Assembly (NCBI GenBank): GCA_030533445.1
Contig: CM060081.1
Coordinates: 34,050,111-34,114,110 of the forward strand
DNA: 64,000 nt
Source: Cyprinodon diabolis
Taxonomy: Eukaryota > Chordata > Actinopteri > Cyprinodontiformes > Cyprinodontidae
Direction of reading: 5' to 3'
The translations under genes and the position numbers were made by a program. Shown in pieces: positions 16,159-29,306 of this stretch; the stretch's first letter is position 1, and each line of letters opens with the position of its first letter. The notes under the pieces were generated by a model that worked only from the letters and a program-made list of their open reading frames with translations, was not told the origin of the DNA and searched no databases.

Positions 16159-16425
16159 TGCAACAAAAGGGATTTTAGTTCAAACCCCAGCTCTGGTTTT
16201 CATTGTCTTCACCCGTATTGTCTACTGAAGGTGGTTAGAGGGCCTGGTGCGACCTGTGCATGGCACCCACACGTCTGTCAGTGAGCCCCTGGGCAGCTGT
16301 TGCTTTCCACCATCAGTGTGTGAGTGTGTATATGAATGACTAAATGTAATGTAAAGCACTTTGGTCAAGTCTCCTGATTTAAAAAAGCACTATATAAGTA
16401 CAGACCATTTACCATTTAACTCTGC
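16159..16425 (+). mobile_element. tRNA-derived SINE with LINE-like tail
   Basis: Near the 5' side is 'agttcaaaccccagct', close to the RNA polymerase III B box (GGTTCGANTCC). The 3' side reads 'gtaaagcactttggt', then 'aaaaagcactatataagta' and ends in 'ccatttaccattta', the pattern of teleost SINEs that borrow an L2-type LINE tail. The A-box region is not clear. No coding capacity. Confidence 0.65.
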
Positions 16426-16911
16426 TAGTGTTGTTTTTTGTGTTGTAAAGGAGCATAAAGTAAGTTCCAGAATTTTTGCAAAGGTTTGCCCCCTCAGGTG
16501 TCAAGTTGAAATGACAACTGTATTGTGCAAGTAAATGGGAGAAAACAAAGGTGTCTGAGCTTGCACAAGAAGTCTTGTTTAGAAGTGTAATAACTGCTGA
16601 GATAAGACACTGATAAATATTTAAATCATTTAGCTAATATGTCAGTGGTGGCAGAGACTTGTGAACGAGGGCGCACAGTGAATCACACCCACACCCAGAA
16701 AATCCTACCTCCAATCACTCTCTCAATAATGGAGCCTATAAAGGCAATTGGAATAAATAGAGAAACACTTATTTAATATGTCGGACACTTCTAGAGACAC
16801 GTATGGGACACAACAAAAATAATATACATATTATATGTGTATCCTTTAAACTTGTGCAATGCTCCTTTAATGGAGAGATAAGTTTTACAATGGTTCAAAT
16901 GCACAGTGAGG
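16426..16911. other. Unrecognised non-coding DNA
   Basis: No feature recognised. Confidence 0.5.
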
Positions 16912-17645
16912 CAAATTTATTTATTAGCAAAATTCAGTACAAGGACAATTCAAAGAGATTGATATGAGTTTGACAATATAAATGCAATAAAAAATACATT
17001 AAAAATTAAAAACAAATAAAGATAAAACATGATAAAAGCAGATAGTAAAGCATATTAAACAGTTTGACCATAACCTTGTCCAGCTGATAACCTTAACCAA
17101 TTGTACCTCAGTTAACAGTTTAACATCAGTAGTAAAAGATAGTTCTAAAAAAATGTGAACTTAAGTTTGATTTTCAGTGAACTCAGGCTTTCAGCTTTTT
17201 TACAGTCTTCTGAAAGTTTGTTCCAGATAAGGGGAGCCTTTGCTGCTTCTCCATGTTTGTTTCTAGTTCTGGTTGTACAAAGCAGACTGGAACTAGAAGA
17301 CCTGAGTGGTCTGCGAGGTTGTTATACTGACAACAAATCTGTTATGCATCAAGTTGCTGGTCCATTCAGTGATTTATAGACTAACAGAATTATTTTAAAG
17401 TCTGATCACTGAGCTACCAGGAGCCAGTCGAAGGACTTCAGAACAGCGCTGATGTGCTCTACTTTCTTAATTCTAGTGAGAACACAGGCAGCAATGTTTT
17501 GGATCAGTTGCAGCTGTGTAATTGACTTTTTAGGGAAACCTCCGAAGACCCTGTTGCAGTAATCAATTCTACTAAAGAAAAATGCATGAATGAGTTTTTC
17601 TAGATCCTACTTGGTGGTTAGTCCTTTAAAACATTTTTAAATGCA
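16912..17645 (-). pseudogene. Decayed L2-clade LINE, 3' end of ORF2
   Basis: Read on the minus strand the segment encodes, with stops and frame breaks, motifs that match the C-terminal part of the intact LINE at 39,223-39,800: 'SRIDYCN' near 17,570, 'LQLIQNIAACVL' near 17,495, 'LVYKSLNG' near 17,375 and 'WNKLSEDCK' near 17,220. The 3' end near 16,912 has the 'ttatttat...aattcaaag' character of L2 tails. It is 5'-truncated, as expected for target-primed integration, and far more diverged than the 38-43 kb copy. Family assignment is firm; exact ends are estimates. Confidence 0.7.
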
Positions 17646-17892
17646 GAAAAATGCCCTTTAGAATTTTCAGCATGGAGTACAGGGACAGCTTAAAACTTTA
17701 CAATCCTGGAAGTTACAAATGTTTCCTATTTGGCAGCTGCTTTGTATTGTATGCTAAATACTACAGATTTTATGGTCAATATTTGAAAAGAAACCAAAGA
17801 AAATAGTTGGGCTTGTAGTTCAGGATAAACAAATAGTTATTGTTCACACATATTGTTCAACTCAGCGGCTTAATTAGCTTTTTTTTAGGCTT
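17646..17892. other. Unrecognised non-coding DNA
   Basis: Short unique-looking stretch ahead of a microsatellite. Confidence 0.5.
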
Positions 17893-18192
<300 letters not shown>

Positions 18193-21100
18193 TGTCTGTG
18201 TATGTACGTATGTGTGTAAGTTAAGTAGCTGATTTCAGCTGCACTTGGTAATTGAGTGTGATAATAAAATCCCTGAAACAACCTTTGTAGAAGTAGCATT
18301 CAAATGATTTTGGCAATGACATAAATGTTGAAAATATGAAGCATCAGAATGTGGTTTGAGTGTCCAACAGAGAACCAAATACCAACAGCTTTATTTGTAT
18401 GAGCTGGCCTGACCCGTGTTTGGTTGAAGAATCTTGTGAATTTATAAAGTGTTGCTGTAGAATAGTTTGCTTTCATGAGATTACCTGCCAGTGCTCCTCA
18501 AAAAGGTCCATGAATTGTGTAGACAAAAAGAAACAATACAACAGTAGTTGCAACCAGTAGATTGTTAAAGCAACTTTTTTTTTATTAGATTAAAAAAATA
18601 ATAATCAAATTTTCCGAAATACATTAAAAAAACATTTCTTTGTTAATAATACAAGTTTTTTTTATATGTTTCCACCTGCACTAATTTTCTTGTTACTTCT
18701 CCTGTCTTCTGCATTATTCCAGCTTTTCTTGTTTTCTAGGTATTCATTTCCTTTTTATTATTTTCTGTCCCCATGTGTGGTGGGGGTTTTTGCAAACTAG
18801 ATAAGGAGGCCAGGGTGAACTTATGTCTTGCTTGCATCAGGCAAAGGAGTATTGAGAGGCCAGCTTTGTGTCCCTACGGCCTGCTGAGACTCATAAATCA
18901 AACACCAGCACACACAAGGACAGAAAGGAAGAGATTAAAAAGAGATATGTGAGAGATGGAGTACTGTGTTACCTTGTAAAAAAGAAGGCCCAACACAAAT
19001 ACAACTGTATATATACATATCGGTGCAGGAGTGTGGTATCAACAGAGCTTGTGTGAGACCTTGAACTAGTAAACTCTGACATCAGGAGGGGCATGTTTTT
19101 GAAATTTATGCCCGGTCCAAACATCATTCTTGGGATCGACTCGAAGGTTTAACCTTAAAGTAATATTAGAAATGACAAGTCCACAAATTTAGCCTGGATA
19201 TAATTGTGTGCCTCAAGGTTTATAACATCTAATAGAATCCCATCAGCCAGTGCAATTTCTACTAACCAGATGTGCTTCATGCAGAGATTGCTTCATCCAC
19301 CGATCAGGATTTAAATGAGGTTTACAAATGAACATAGCTGATAAATGCTTTGTAATGTAATTTTTAATCCACAAGGCCAGTCCTTTGTGTTAACCTTAAT
19401 ATAAAACCAGACTGACATATTTCCATGTTGGCATCAACTGAAACAGATAAGGTATACATTAAAAAAGATTCACATACTTTATAAACTGTAACAATGCTCG
19501 CTTAAGCCAGTTATGATTCTTCATGTCACAAACCGATTTCTGTTTTGATTTTCTTCTGTCATAACAAATGTTTTTTGTTGAGGTACGACTCCACCTTCAC
19601 ATTTTCAATTACTATATCTCTTGTTGCAAAGATTAGATTCAGTTGCCAAATGATTTGGATAATGATTTCATTCTTGTCCTGCATTGAAATATCAGACCCC
19701 ACGGTCACCTTTTTCTTTCACATCCTCAATGCTGCGCAGGCTGCAATATGTAGGAGAGTGTTTGTATGCTCATTTAATACATCAGGTTCAATGTCGGATA
19801 ACGTGCTGCTATAATACGCTCAGGCTATTTTATTTCTTTGGGTATGTTTTTGCACTTTTTCTAGACCTATTGGTCATATATGTTTTGTTATAGAAGATTA
19901 TTATTATTATTTTAATCTCTCGGTGACACAGAATAAACATTGATGTGTCACACACAGAGAAATGAGAGTAGTTTCAAATGCCTGTAATACAGCTTTAAAA
20001 AATATAATTTTGTTTCTTTATAGCCTACTAAGTAAAAAAAAAAACAAGTAAATGTTATATACATCAAAATATTGAACTCTTATTAGACTTCTTATTAACA
20101 TTTAACTGTGTAATAATCATATATAGACATGAAAGAAATCAGTAAATAATCCTGCAAAGGTTTATTGGATTTTTTTCTATTAGTGCTACTTCTTATAAAT
20201 GTGGTTAGTACATTTAAATCTAAGTCATGTTGCTGTTGCTTTTGTGTAAGTTCAATGCTGATTTATTTTGGCCACCATCTATGCTGCTCTAAAGCACTCA
20301 TCCAAATAGCTGTCTTCAAGGTTTCTGACCAAGCTTGTATTTTAAACATATAATATTGGGATATTGTTACTTCAGTTTAGCTTCCTGTAGTATTAAATAC
20401 TTTTAGTGATTTCTAGGAATTTTTTCACCACAGAGATTATTTAAATTTAGTTTTTGATTTTCCTGCGACAAAGTGAGCAGCTTTAACAAGAAAATAAACA
20501 AATGTTTAATTGTGTATAGTGCCAGCTCCAGGCTGTTTTAACTTGAGAATGTATTGGCAGAACCAACATAGTGGATTGGATCAGTTTGTTCATGGGTTAA
20601 TTACCCCCTTGACAACAAGCTTATTGTAATGAGAGGGTATCTAAAAAAATCTTAAATGCTTCAAGGCTGTTAGGATAAAGTCTGGTTCTGTACAAGAAGG
20701 TGTAAGAATTATGTTAAATTTCAAAGAGGAAATTATTGTCTTCTTCACATTTCACTTTAAAGGGAAGAGCATAATTACTAAGATAGGAAATAATGACAAC
20801 TATCACTAAATAACCTCCCCTGCAAATTAGGTTTATTGAAACAATTCTTTGTGTTTGCAATAAAGAGGTTACACACAACCTGTTAACATTACGAAAGAGA
20901 CAAGGATTTATGCAAATTCAACACTTAATCCCTCTTTCAAGAATCAATGCTGGCTCAGAATGTTCCAATGCTTTACATTTGTGAAATAAATTTGGTGTAG
21001 CAGGATAGTCATAGCAACTGAATGCTTCTAAATTCTCCATTTTAAGAATAGTAAACAAGTTAACTATTTACAAAACTTAAAATGTGCTTACAATTCTAAC

Positions 21101-21400
21101 CCCTGACTTGCCACTGTTGCGTCTGTCTGAAATGGTTTTAATATGTGTTCCTTTTATACTGAGAAGATGTCATACAAAGTAATAATACAAAGTTTTTTTT
21201 TTATGGTTGTAATAGTGGCTATAGTGGCCATATATACCCAGAACCCAGAAACTGGAATTCTACGGTATCTTATTTGAGATTATGTAACTCCTGATTGCCC
21301 AGTTACAGGTTTTGAGGTAAAAGTTATTGTAACTGAACATGGGGCTGTGTTGTATGTACAAAGCTGTACAATTTTAACTTACAGTGTATATACGAAAATC
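18193..21400. other. Unrecognised non-coding DNA, few repeats
   Basis: No transposon ends, no gene and no long open frame. The stretch 20,500-21,010 has a less homopolymeric, more even sequence than its surroundings and would be a reasonable first place to test for vertebrate conservation. Confidence 0.5.
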
Positions 21401-24084
21401 AAGCAGTAGCTAACATTTTACCCATAGAGGGCAGCACTTAGATTGCGTTAGGCTTATATATTGCTAGAATAAAACAATTTTAAACACGAGAATGCCAAAA
21501 TATCTTCTGTAACATAAAGAAGAAACTCCAGGACAAACTAACCACAAACAATTATCTCAAATAAGTAGAAATATGGATTTCAGTTAACTGAAAACTAATT
21601 CAATAAACCAAGAAGAATTCTGTTTGTTGGAGCATGATTTAAAACCAGAATATTTTGTGCTAAGGGATCTGCAACATATATGTAGGAGGAAGAAAGAGGT
21701 ATAACTTCATCATGGCTTCAGCAGGATATTACTGTGGCTCAGCTATGCTCTGAGGCTTTTATTCTAAAAATTGACATGCATTCAATTAGGTATTAAAAAA
21801 TCATGTGAAAAAAATGTCATCTTTTGTGCAATAGACCATCCAACAGGACAATTATCTAGCACAAGTCTCAAAGTCAACACGAAGGTTTAGGTCACGATGC
21901 AATTCTACTGTAGAAGATACTGTAGTGGTGATTATTATCACCTGACTTGAACCTTTGAAAATCTCTATTTCAGCAAAAACCCTGGATAATAAATGAACTG
22001 GAGGGGTTTGCCTGTGAGAAACAGCCTTAAATTTCTGCCAGGAGCTGATGGTAGACTACGCATCATATTTTTAGCCTGTCATAACTCTATAACCTCTCAA
22101 TACTGAAACTGCCTTCTGAAAGGGACTGCAGTCTTCCTTAAAAGTGTTTTTTTGTGTTTGAAAAATATAGGTTAAATTGCAACTGCATAATTGCAATTAT
22201 GTGCTTAACCAATGAAATTAGCTAGCAAAGTCTGTTTTTTTTTTTATTTAAAATTTAATTGCAGAAGGTTTTGAATATTTATATTCTGTATTTCAGTATA
22301 TTATGCCTTTGTTATTTTTTTTGCTTTATTTTAAAAGCATATTTTCTCTCACAGTGGTGCAGCATGTGCAATATCTTTGATTGCTATTTATAATCAGCGC
22401 TAAATGAATAAGGTGAATCATAATCGGCAAGTTAGCAATTATTTCGATCAAATAAAATGGTTCTAGTTTAAAGCATACATTGCTCAGATAATTTGATAAG
22501 AAGTTACGTTTATCTGATTTGCATGCATGGTGCTGAATTCGGACATTCTTGTTTAATTTAAAACTTTGTTGAATTATTTTCTTTTCTCATCTACAATTCC
22601 CCAGCTTAAAAAAAATTACCGAAATGAAAACACATGGCTTCTGCCACGAAGACAAATATATTTCTAGAGTTAATTTCTAATGCTGCTTAAATAAACATTA
22701 ATTTTAAATACAGGGGCTGCACAGTGTGTTTACATGCAAATTAAGCCTTTTTTTTTATATAAATCAAATTTAAACTTAATTATCTACCATTCCAAAATTT
22801 GATATATTTCCCAAAAAGGGTTTTGACAAACAAAAAAACGCATTAAAATCAAAATTACACGATTCCTTGGGTAGAGAAAAGGTGATATGCATGTCCCAGG
22901 AGTTATTGTTTGCTTTGCAGAAAGCTTTAGACTGCAGGACGTAAAATGTCATTACTGATTCAGTCAGCAGAGGAGTTTTGTCAGGAAGGTTGGGTGGAAG
23001 GAGGAGTAGGGGAGTATGAAGAAGAAAAAAAAAGTCAGCTGAAATTAAAAAAATGCCACAGAATGAAATAAAGATGAGTGCTCCACTGAGCCACAGACTG
23101 AATATAAAAGACAATCCTGTGAAATATAAATGGCTGAAAAGAGAGCTGAGCTGAATGCTAAGCTCAGTTCTCTACCTGTTACCCACAATGCACACCCTGA
23201 GCCTGAGCCTGTTGAGCAACCCTCAACATTCAGGGATCATCCCGACAGCTCTGATCTCTACAATGGAGCTGTTTTTCTTTATCGCTGAGGCAACACGAGA
23301 CAGGAAGACATGGAGGAGAAGCGACCAGCTCCCATTTTTAATAAGATTTAATGTTATTTTTCCCTGTCTGTAATGCTTTTATTATTGCAGATCGGCTTAG
23401 TGGTGAAAGGTATTGATTGTAAGCTAGCATTCCAACCGGGACTAAAGCAAGCAGGGATGGGAGGTGTGGGCTGTTAATGGCAGGTGATTTGTTTTTGTTT
23501 AAAAAAAACATGTTTTTTTCCCCCTGCATCATGTAATGTGTTATTTTTCAGCATTCTACCCAAACGAGGAGAGTGCATTTCTGTATTTGAATAAATAACT
23601 TCAGTCATTCCTCGCTCGCTTAAAAATCAGCTTTGGGAAGATTCTCACTAACAAGTTCTGGCGTGCAGGCACAATCTAACAGTAAAAAGTAGGTGTTTGG
23701 AACATGAAATAACACGACCAATAAAAATACACATTTGTACTGACAATGAAGTCTGAGTAAGCAAAAGAAAAAGAAATTTTGCCGTACAATAGTATTAATT
23801 TACCTCTGACTTTGTGATGTTTTGGCACAAAAAAGTTTGGTGCATATTTTTTAGAGATATTCTGTGATAGACATACATAAAGTGGAGGATAATTGATCAA
23901 TTATTTTTAGAATTTTTTTTTATATTATCTATTCCAGCTTTGCTGACCCATTTGAAACCTATTTAGATAAACCTAACAGCTCTCTGAGAGAAATTTTGGA
24001 TCATTTAAAAACCTTACCCTGCTTTAAACCAGGCCTGTTTGTTGTGTTCCTTGGTTCTCCTGGTGGTTTTGTTGATCGATATAT
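21401..24084. other. Unrecognised non-coding DNA, possible regulatory DNA
   Basis: No transposon ends or exon recognised. Bases 22,360-22,560 include an octamer-like 'atttgcat' (22,517-22,524), and 23,150-23,500 is a run of balanced, non-repetitive sequence. Both look like possible conserved non-coding elements, but this is inference only. The 112-codon minus frame at 22,776-23,114 has no recognisable domain. Confidence 0.45.
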
Positions 24085-24405
24085 TTTCCCTCTGGCAGGA
24101 GGCTGCGGTCCATCAGGACCAGAACCTCCCGTCACAAAAGCATTTTTTTCTCATCTGCTACCGGCCTTATCAACAAGGCCAAGAGCCGCCTGTGATACTG
24201 GACAATGTTTCTCTCCCCCATTCAGGATTTCTGCGTTACATTAACGCACAGTCTACTGTGTGTATATAGCTTCTGTGTATATATATATACTGTATATATA
24301 TATATATTCTATCTTATTTTGTTTTTTGTCTGCACCAACAACACCAAGCCAAATTCCTTGTAATGGCAAACCTACTTGGCAATAAACTTGATTCTGATTC
24401 TGATT
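24085..24405 (+). pseudogene. Rex1/CR1-like LINE, 3' end fragment
   Basis: Starts in the last coding stretch: 'ccctctggcaggaggctgcg' reads PSGRRLR, followed by a serine/arginine-rich end (SIRTRTSRHK) and then an untranslated tail. The tail ends 'cttgattctgattctgattt', a short tandem GATTCT-type end. The segment aligns with 43,866-44,190, including 'atcaacaaggcc', the AT-rich tract and 'ctgcacca-caacaccaa'. It is strongly 5'-truncated and cannot move by itself. Clade is clear; the exact name Rex1 is from memory. Confidence 0.7.
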
Positions 24406-27400
24406 TAACAAATCTCTGAGTCCTTCACAAAACATCATTTATCATCCAGAGATTGCATTACATAAATGAAGATTTTGTCGATTACATAACTTTGAATGCA
24501 TTGGGTTCTATCTTTAGTAATTTGTTGTGACTAACTGAACTACTTTATGCTTTTCTGTGTGCGTTCTTAGGTGGTTGTCCTCCTATTTTGACATAATTTC
24601 ACCAATGCTAAATGTATTTAGCAAATTGTTTTGGCCTCTCAATTATACATTGGCAAAACGATCAAATTAAGCTAAAGCTAAATTTACCAAAGAGCAGAGG
24701 CACTTCTTCTAGAATTATCTCTGTTCAACCTGAAAGGAAGCATAAAAGATACAAGCTGAGAAAAAGAAATTTATTGAAGCATGTAGTACTTGTCCTGCAA
24801 CTTGTGCACCTGATCCTTTGCTATTCTTTGAGTTCATATGATGATTATTTTAGACTGCTGTGAAGGGAAAAAAAATTGTCTATTCCATCTGTAAACCCTT
24901 TTTTTTAACTTTCTTTGCAGACAGATTATCCATCAAATGACCGTAAAACATATGCTCTGGTTTAAGAAAACGGGGGAGATTGTGATAGTACAAAACATGT
25001 ATACCCTTTGTTTTCGTTTGTTTTTCTCCAATCATTCATATTTTAGTTCATGTCACACTAACAGCCTTTACAGGTGCATCTCACCCCTCAAACCTCCCAT
25101 AAAACATTTCAGCAATAAAAGGGCTTGAAATAATTTAATATTTTCTAGTAAAATAATTTCATGCCGAAAAGCTAAAATATGGGCTTCCACTGGTTGTTTA
25201 GAAGTAATGTTAAGGGAAAGCCTTTTTATTATTTCATACTACCACATACATAAACATCTAAACATTAAACACTTCTGGAAAAAGAAGTTGAATCATAGGC
25301 TTTGTTAACCAGAAGGGAAGATTGGGCTTAGATTACAATCCAGGTGTAAAACAGAAGTGAAGATAGAAGAATATTTGGAATACATCTTTACTCTAAGTCC
25401 ATTGTTAAGCATGGAGGATATCTGATACTGTGGTATCGTAAAAGGCTTTCTTAACAATTTATTTTAAATAATCATTTGGATTCCTCTTCCACAAAACTAC
25501 AAATGGGTTATGATTGGGTCTGTAAGCAGAAAGTGCTCCAAATGTCTAAGAAGAAGGGCTAAAGACATTTTATAAAATAACTGCAAATATACCAATAATG
25601 CAACACTGGTTGTCATTTTTTTTATTATTATTTATTTTATTTATTTTCCCTTTCTTTACAAGAAGTCCAGTTTTTTTTTTTTGTTTTTTTTTTAATGGCT
25701 CGTTTAAAAAAAAAAACATAGAACTTGGGCAGGTCAATCTTTTTTGGCTCCTCCCAGTGATCCTACTGCCATCTGTAGAAATTCACCACTTCCGGTCAGA
25801 AACAACCAATCAGGCAAAAAACAAAGAACAAAGACTAACAATATGAAGCTGTGTAAACACTAAGGAAAACCGATGGCGGGAGATGGAGCTGAAGGGAGGG
25901 CAAAATGTTGACTGGAAGGAGGAAGAGCCAGGCTATCTTTCTGGCTTGGATCATTAATTTGTGTCCTAATTAGCAGGAATGCCACAGTTGAAATGTGACG
26001 CCTGCATAAGGACGTCCGGGCGTGTGCGAGTGTGTGCATGTGTCTGTCTTTGACCTGCCTGAGCTCTAAGTCTCCTGGCTTGTTAGAAATGACAGATTGA
26101 TGCTCTCCTGCACCCCTCTATGCTGCCCACCCCCCTACGCACCAGGCCCAATTCACTCCTCTACCCAACCCACCCATCTGCTCTGGAAACGTGCCAGATC
26201 TTTAGACCTGTCTTCTGTTTACACCATGTGGGTATTTGTGAGAAACTGTGTGTTTTTAAGTCAGTTTAGTTTTGTTGTTATTGGTATGGTTTTACCAGCA
26301 GGGATTAAAACAAAAATCAATCTTTAGTTACATCCCTTATTTTAGCTGCTGTGGTTTTCATGGCCAGGCTAACTTTATGTGATATTCTACGAAACGATAA
26401 TCATCTGTCAACAATTCACGTTTGTTTGCACATGATGAGAAGTATTAAGAGTCCTTGGATTCAAACTTTGAAGAGCGCAGTGAAAACATCCTGCTTAGTT
26501 CTTTGAGGGAGCTGGGATTGAACATGTGCGTCATTCTTCATTTCCTGTGTTGCTCATCGTGGATAAACTGCTTCAGTTAAGCTTTTCATCAGCTTCCCTC
26601 TGATTTTTTTAAAAGACCTGAGAGCATTTTCCTCCCTGGGGACTGAAAACATTAATTTAGATAGTGCCAATATCCAATTTTCCAATGCGTTTCTTTTGGA
26701 CATATCTTTAAGGAAGAGAGCAGAAAAATGTATCAGTGTTGCTATCATTGGTCAGTGACATCACATTTATTAAGGTTGAGTGTTTGTTCACTTGGGGGGG
26801 CTGTTTGTGTTGGTTAGTGTGTGTGCGAATGTGTTTTTTAGCTATTTCACAGGAGTATCTAGCCCAGGGACAGAGGCAAGCTGGTTCTCCCTGTAATTGA
26901 ACTAGAGATCCTGCTAGACTATTAGTCACATGTCTCGCTCTGTCCAGAACCTTTTATCGTTGTTGAATCAACACAACCTCCTCGAATGAGAGCAGCTCAG
27001 TAATACAAATGAATCTCTCAAAGAAAGTGCTGAATCATTTTTCATTCTACCACATGTTTTTATGTTCAAACAAAAGAAAATCTATATATATTTAAGAGTT
27101 TTGATGCACAAACTTGAGAGCAACATTCATAAACTAAAATTTAAATTTTATGGGATATTAGAATTATGATAGTGATAGATATTGCCCAATATTTGTAAAT
27201 TCTTTTGAGGGCTGTAGCTTTATGCAAAGTTATACAACACTGTAATTAAGTAAATGTCAGTAATGAGCAGGTAGATTAGAATGAATGGTGTAGAAGAAAA
27301 CAGATTAAACTCCAGTTTATGTCTTACTTCTTCATCCTAGATGAAATAAGTAACATTGATTTCCAATATATGTGATATATAAGGCAGGTCGCCTGCCATA

Positions 27401-27887
27401 GTCTTAAAATCCATAAGAACATTAAATGTGAGAAAATTTTTGTTTAGATATCTAATTTTTTCAGACATAAATGATCAAACATGTTACCAAGTTTGATCTG
27501 ACAAGAAATATAGTTTGGATTTAGCTGCAGCAGAAATTATATATTTTGTCATGATTTTTTTTTTTTTTTTGTCATGCGGTAATTCCCACTATCTCCGTTG
27601 TGCTGTTGCTCAACGTCCGTCAGAAATACAGATCAAGTCTTCTTTTGACAGATGACAAAGAAAAGCGCTTCAGTTTCTAAAAGGCCAAAGGAGCTGGACA
27701 GGAAGTCAAACATGGAAAAGTTAAGCAGAACCAATACATTTCAAAATAAGAGGTGATTCATGGACAGAATATGCAAACATTGAATTTGGATTGCTGCATG
27801 GCCATCTTTGCAAAGTATAAGGCATCACACACAAAGCATAAAAGCTGGCCTAATATCTGTCAGGTACACTGGTGAAGGTTCCCAGTC
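24406..27887. other. Unrecognised non-coding DNA
   Basis: AT-rich with long T and A runs (25,617-25,720). A short piece at 25,400-25,440 ('ccattgttaagcatggagg') faintly recalls the KHGG box of Tc1 transposases but cannot be followed far enough to call. No gene recognised. Confidence 0.5.
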
Positions 27888-27895
27888 ATCCAGGT

Positions 27896-28117
27896 CCTGG
27901 TGATTCCAAAAAAAGAATATTTAAACCATCCAATGGAATGTTTCCAAGTTTGAAGATGTTTCGCTTCGCATCCAGGAAGCTTTTTCAATTCAAATTGAGC
28001 TCAATGTTATTCCTGACATTTTGGATTGAAAAAGCTTACTGGATGGGAAGCGAAACGTCTTCAAACTTGGAAATGAAGTCTAGTGGATTGTTTTTTTCTT
28101 TTTTTTTTGGAATCTGT
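27896..28117. repeat. Foldback repeat with ~50-bp arms
   Basis: Bases 27,941-27,990 pair with 28,024-28,073 (about four mismatches in 50) around a 33-base loop. Outer segments 'gattccaaaaaaagaa' (27,902) and its complement ending near 28,116 extend the symmetry at lower quality. The arm motif 'gtttcgcttc...atccag...aagctttttcaa' is one I have seen repeatedly in teleost genomes, so this is probably an interspersed foldback repeat rather than a unique structure. No open frame. Confidence 0.75.
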
Positions 28118-28491
28118 CCGGTACCTTAATCATTTTGACTTTTCTCTTGACTCCATCAACTTTATCAGTACGTCTACCACTTTGTAATCATGCAGAAAAA
28201 CATGGTGGATTAGAGACAGCTACTGTTTGTGAAGGTATATCATATGGTTTGAACCATGAATACCAGTACAATCAACAGATTTCTATAAACCCTTGGGAAG
28301 AGATTACTGACACTCTTGGATGACAAGAAGATGCTTTGAAAATTCTGGAAACAGCTGTTTTCTTCTACATGTTCTATGGTGTTGTAAGCTTTCTATCTGT
28401 TCCCTACAGTACATGCACACATCCCCCAGCACACACAGTACTCACCAAGCTGCACGTCTACCCTTGTCTGCATCTGGGACCAGTACTTAGA
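28118..28491. other. Unrecognised non-coding DNA
   Basis: No feature recognised. Confidence 0.5.
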
Positions 28492-29262
28492 GACTTAGAC
28501 AACTTTTATTGTCATTTTCTATACACAGAATGTATACAATACAACATTTCATTTTCGTACAGCTCTCGTGACATTTCCATTTCTTAAAGTGCATTAGTGA
28601 TCAAATGTAAACATTGTTGGAGAAAATAAATATACATGGTGCAAATTTGCAGTGTTTTGCTTTGGTGTTGTCAGTTTGATGCAGTCTGTGACATGATTTA
28701 GAGTTTTTTCAACAGTTAAGCTGTCTGATGTCACTGGGGAAGAAGCTGTTTCGGAATCTGCTGGGTCTGCATCAGATGCTTAAAAGCCTATTCTCAGAGG
28801 GCAACAGGAGGAACAGTCCATGGTGGGGATGTTACGGGCTCAGGACACGTAGCGCTGGGATGAAATGTCTTTTATAGAGGAAAGAGGGGCCCCAATTATC
28901 TTCTCTGCTGTTCTCACTACTCTTTTCACCTTCTTCCAGTCTGAGGCGCTGCAGCCTCCACACCTCACAGTGAGACAGCAGGTCAGATCGCTCTCTATGG
29001 TGCTTCTGTAGAAGGTGGTGAGGATGGATGGGGGCAGATGGGCTGTCTCCGCAGGAAGTACAAGTGATTCTGTGCCCTTTTGACCAGTGAGGTGGTGTTT
29101 ACAGTCCAGGTGAGGGTATCTGTGATGTGCAACCCCAGGAATTTGGTGCTGCTGACCACCTCTAAAACTGAGCTGTAGATGAGCAGTGGAGCATGTTTAG
29201 GTTGGTTCTTCCTGAAGTCCAAGAAGAGCTCCTTCATCTTCTTCACATTTAGGATAAGGCTG
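28492..29262 (-). pseudogene. CR1/Rex1-type LINE, 3' end of reverse transcriptase ORF
   Basis: On the minus strand 29,246-28,995 is an open 83-codon frame beginning KKMKELFLDFRKN, with 'STKFLGLHITDTLTW' and 'SLVKRAQNHLYFLRR' following. This is the region downstream of the catalytic YADD box in CR1-group LINEs (the 'LDFRR ... FLGV ... LTW ... KKAQQRLYFLR' block). After a frame break, decayed sequence continues to an untranslated tail ending 'atgacaataaaagttg' near 28,500. The element is 5'-truncated at about 29,262, where a CTCTATT repeat begins. Confidence 0.75.
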
Positions 29263-29288
29263 TTATCTCTATTCTCTATTCTCTATTT
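29263..29288. repeat. (CTCTATT)n short tandem repeat
   Basis: About three and a half units directly at the truncated 5' end of the LINE. Confidence 0.85.
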
Positions 29289-29306
29289 GTCTAATTTCAT
29301 TGATGC

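Noticed and set aside
22776..23114. 112-codon minus frame with hydrophobic start
   Set aside because: The hydrophobic run is a product of T/A-rich sequence; no signal-peptide cleavage pattern or family recognised.
25330..25560. Possible Tc1-like fragment ('ccattgttaagcatggagg')
   Set aside because: The resemblance covers about 20 bases of the KHGGG region only and does not continue.
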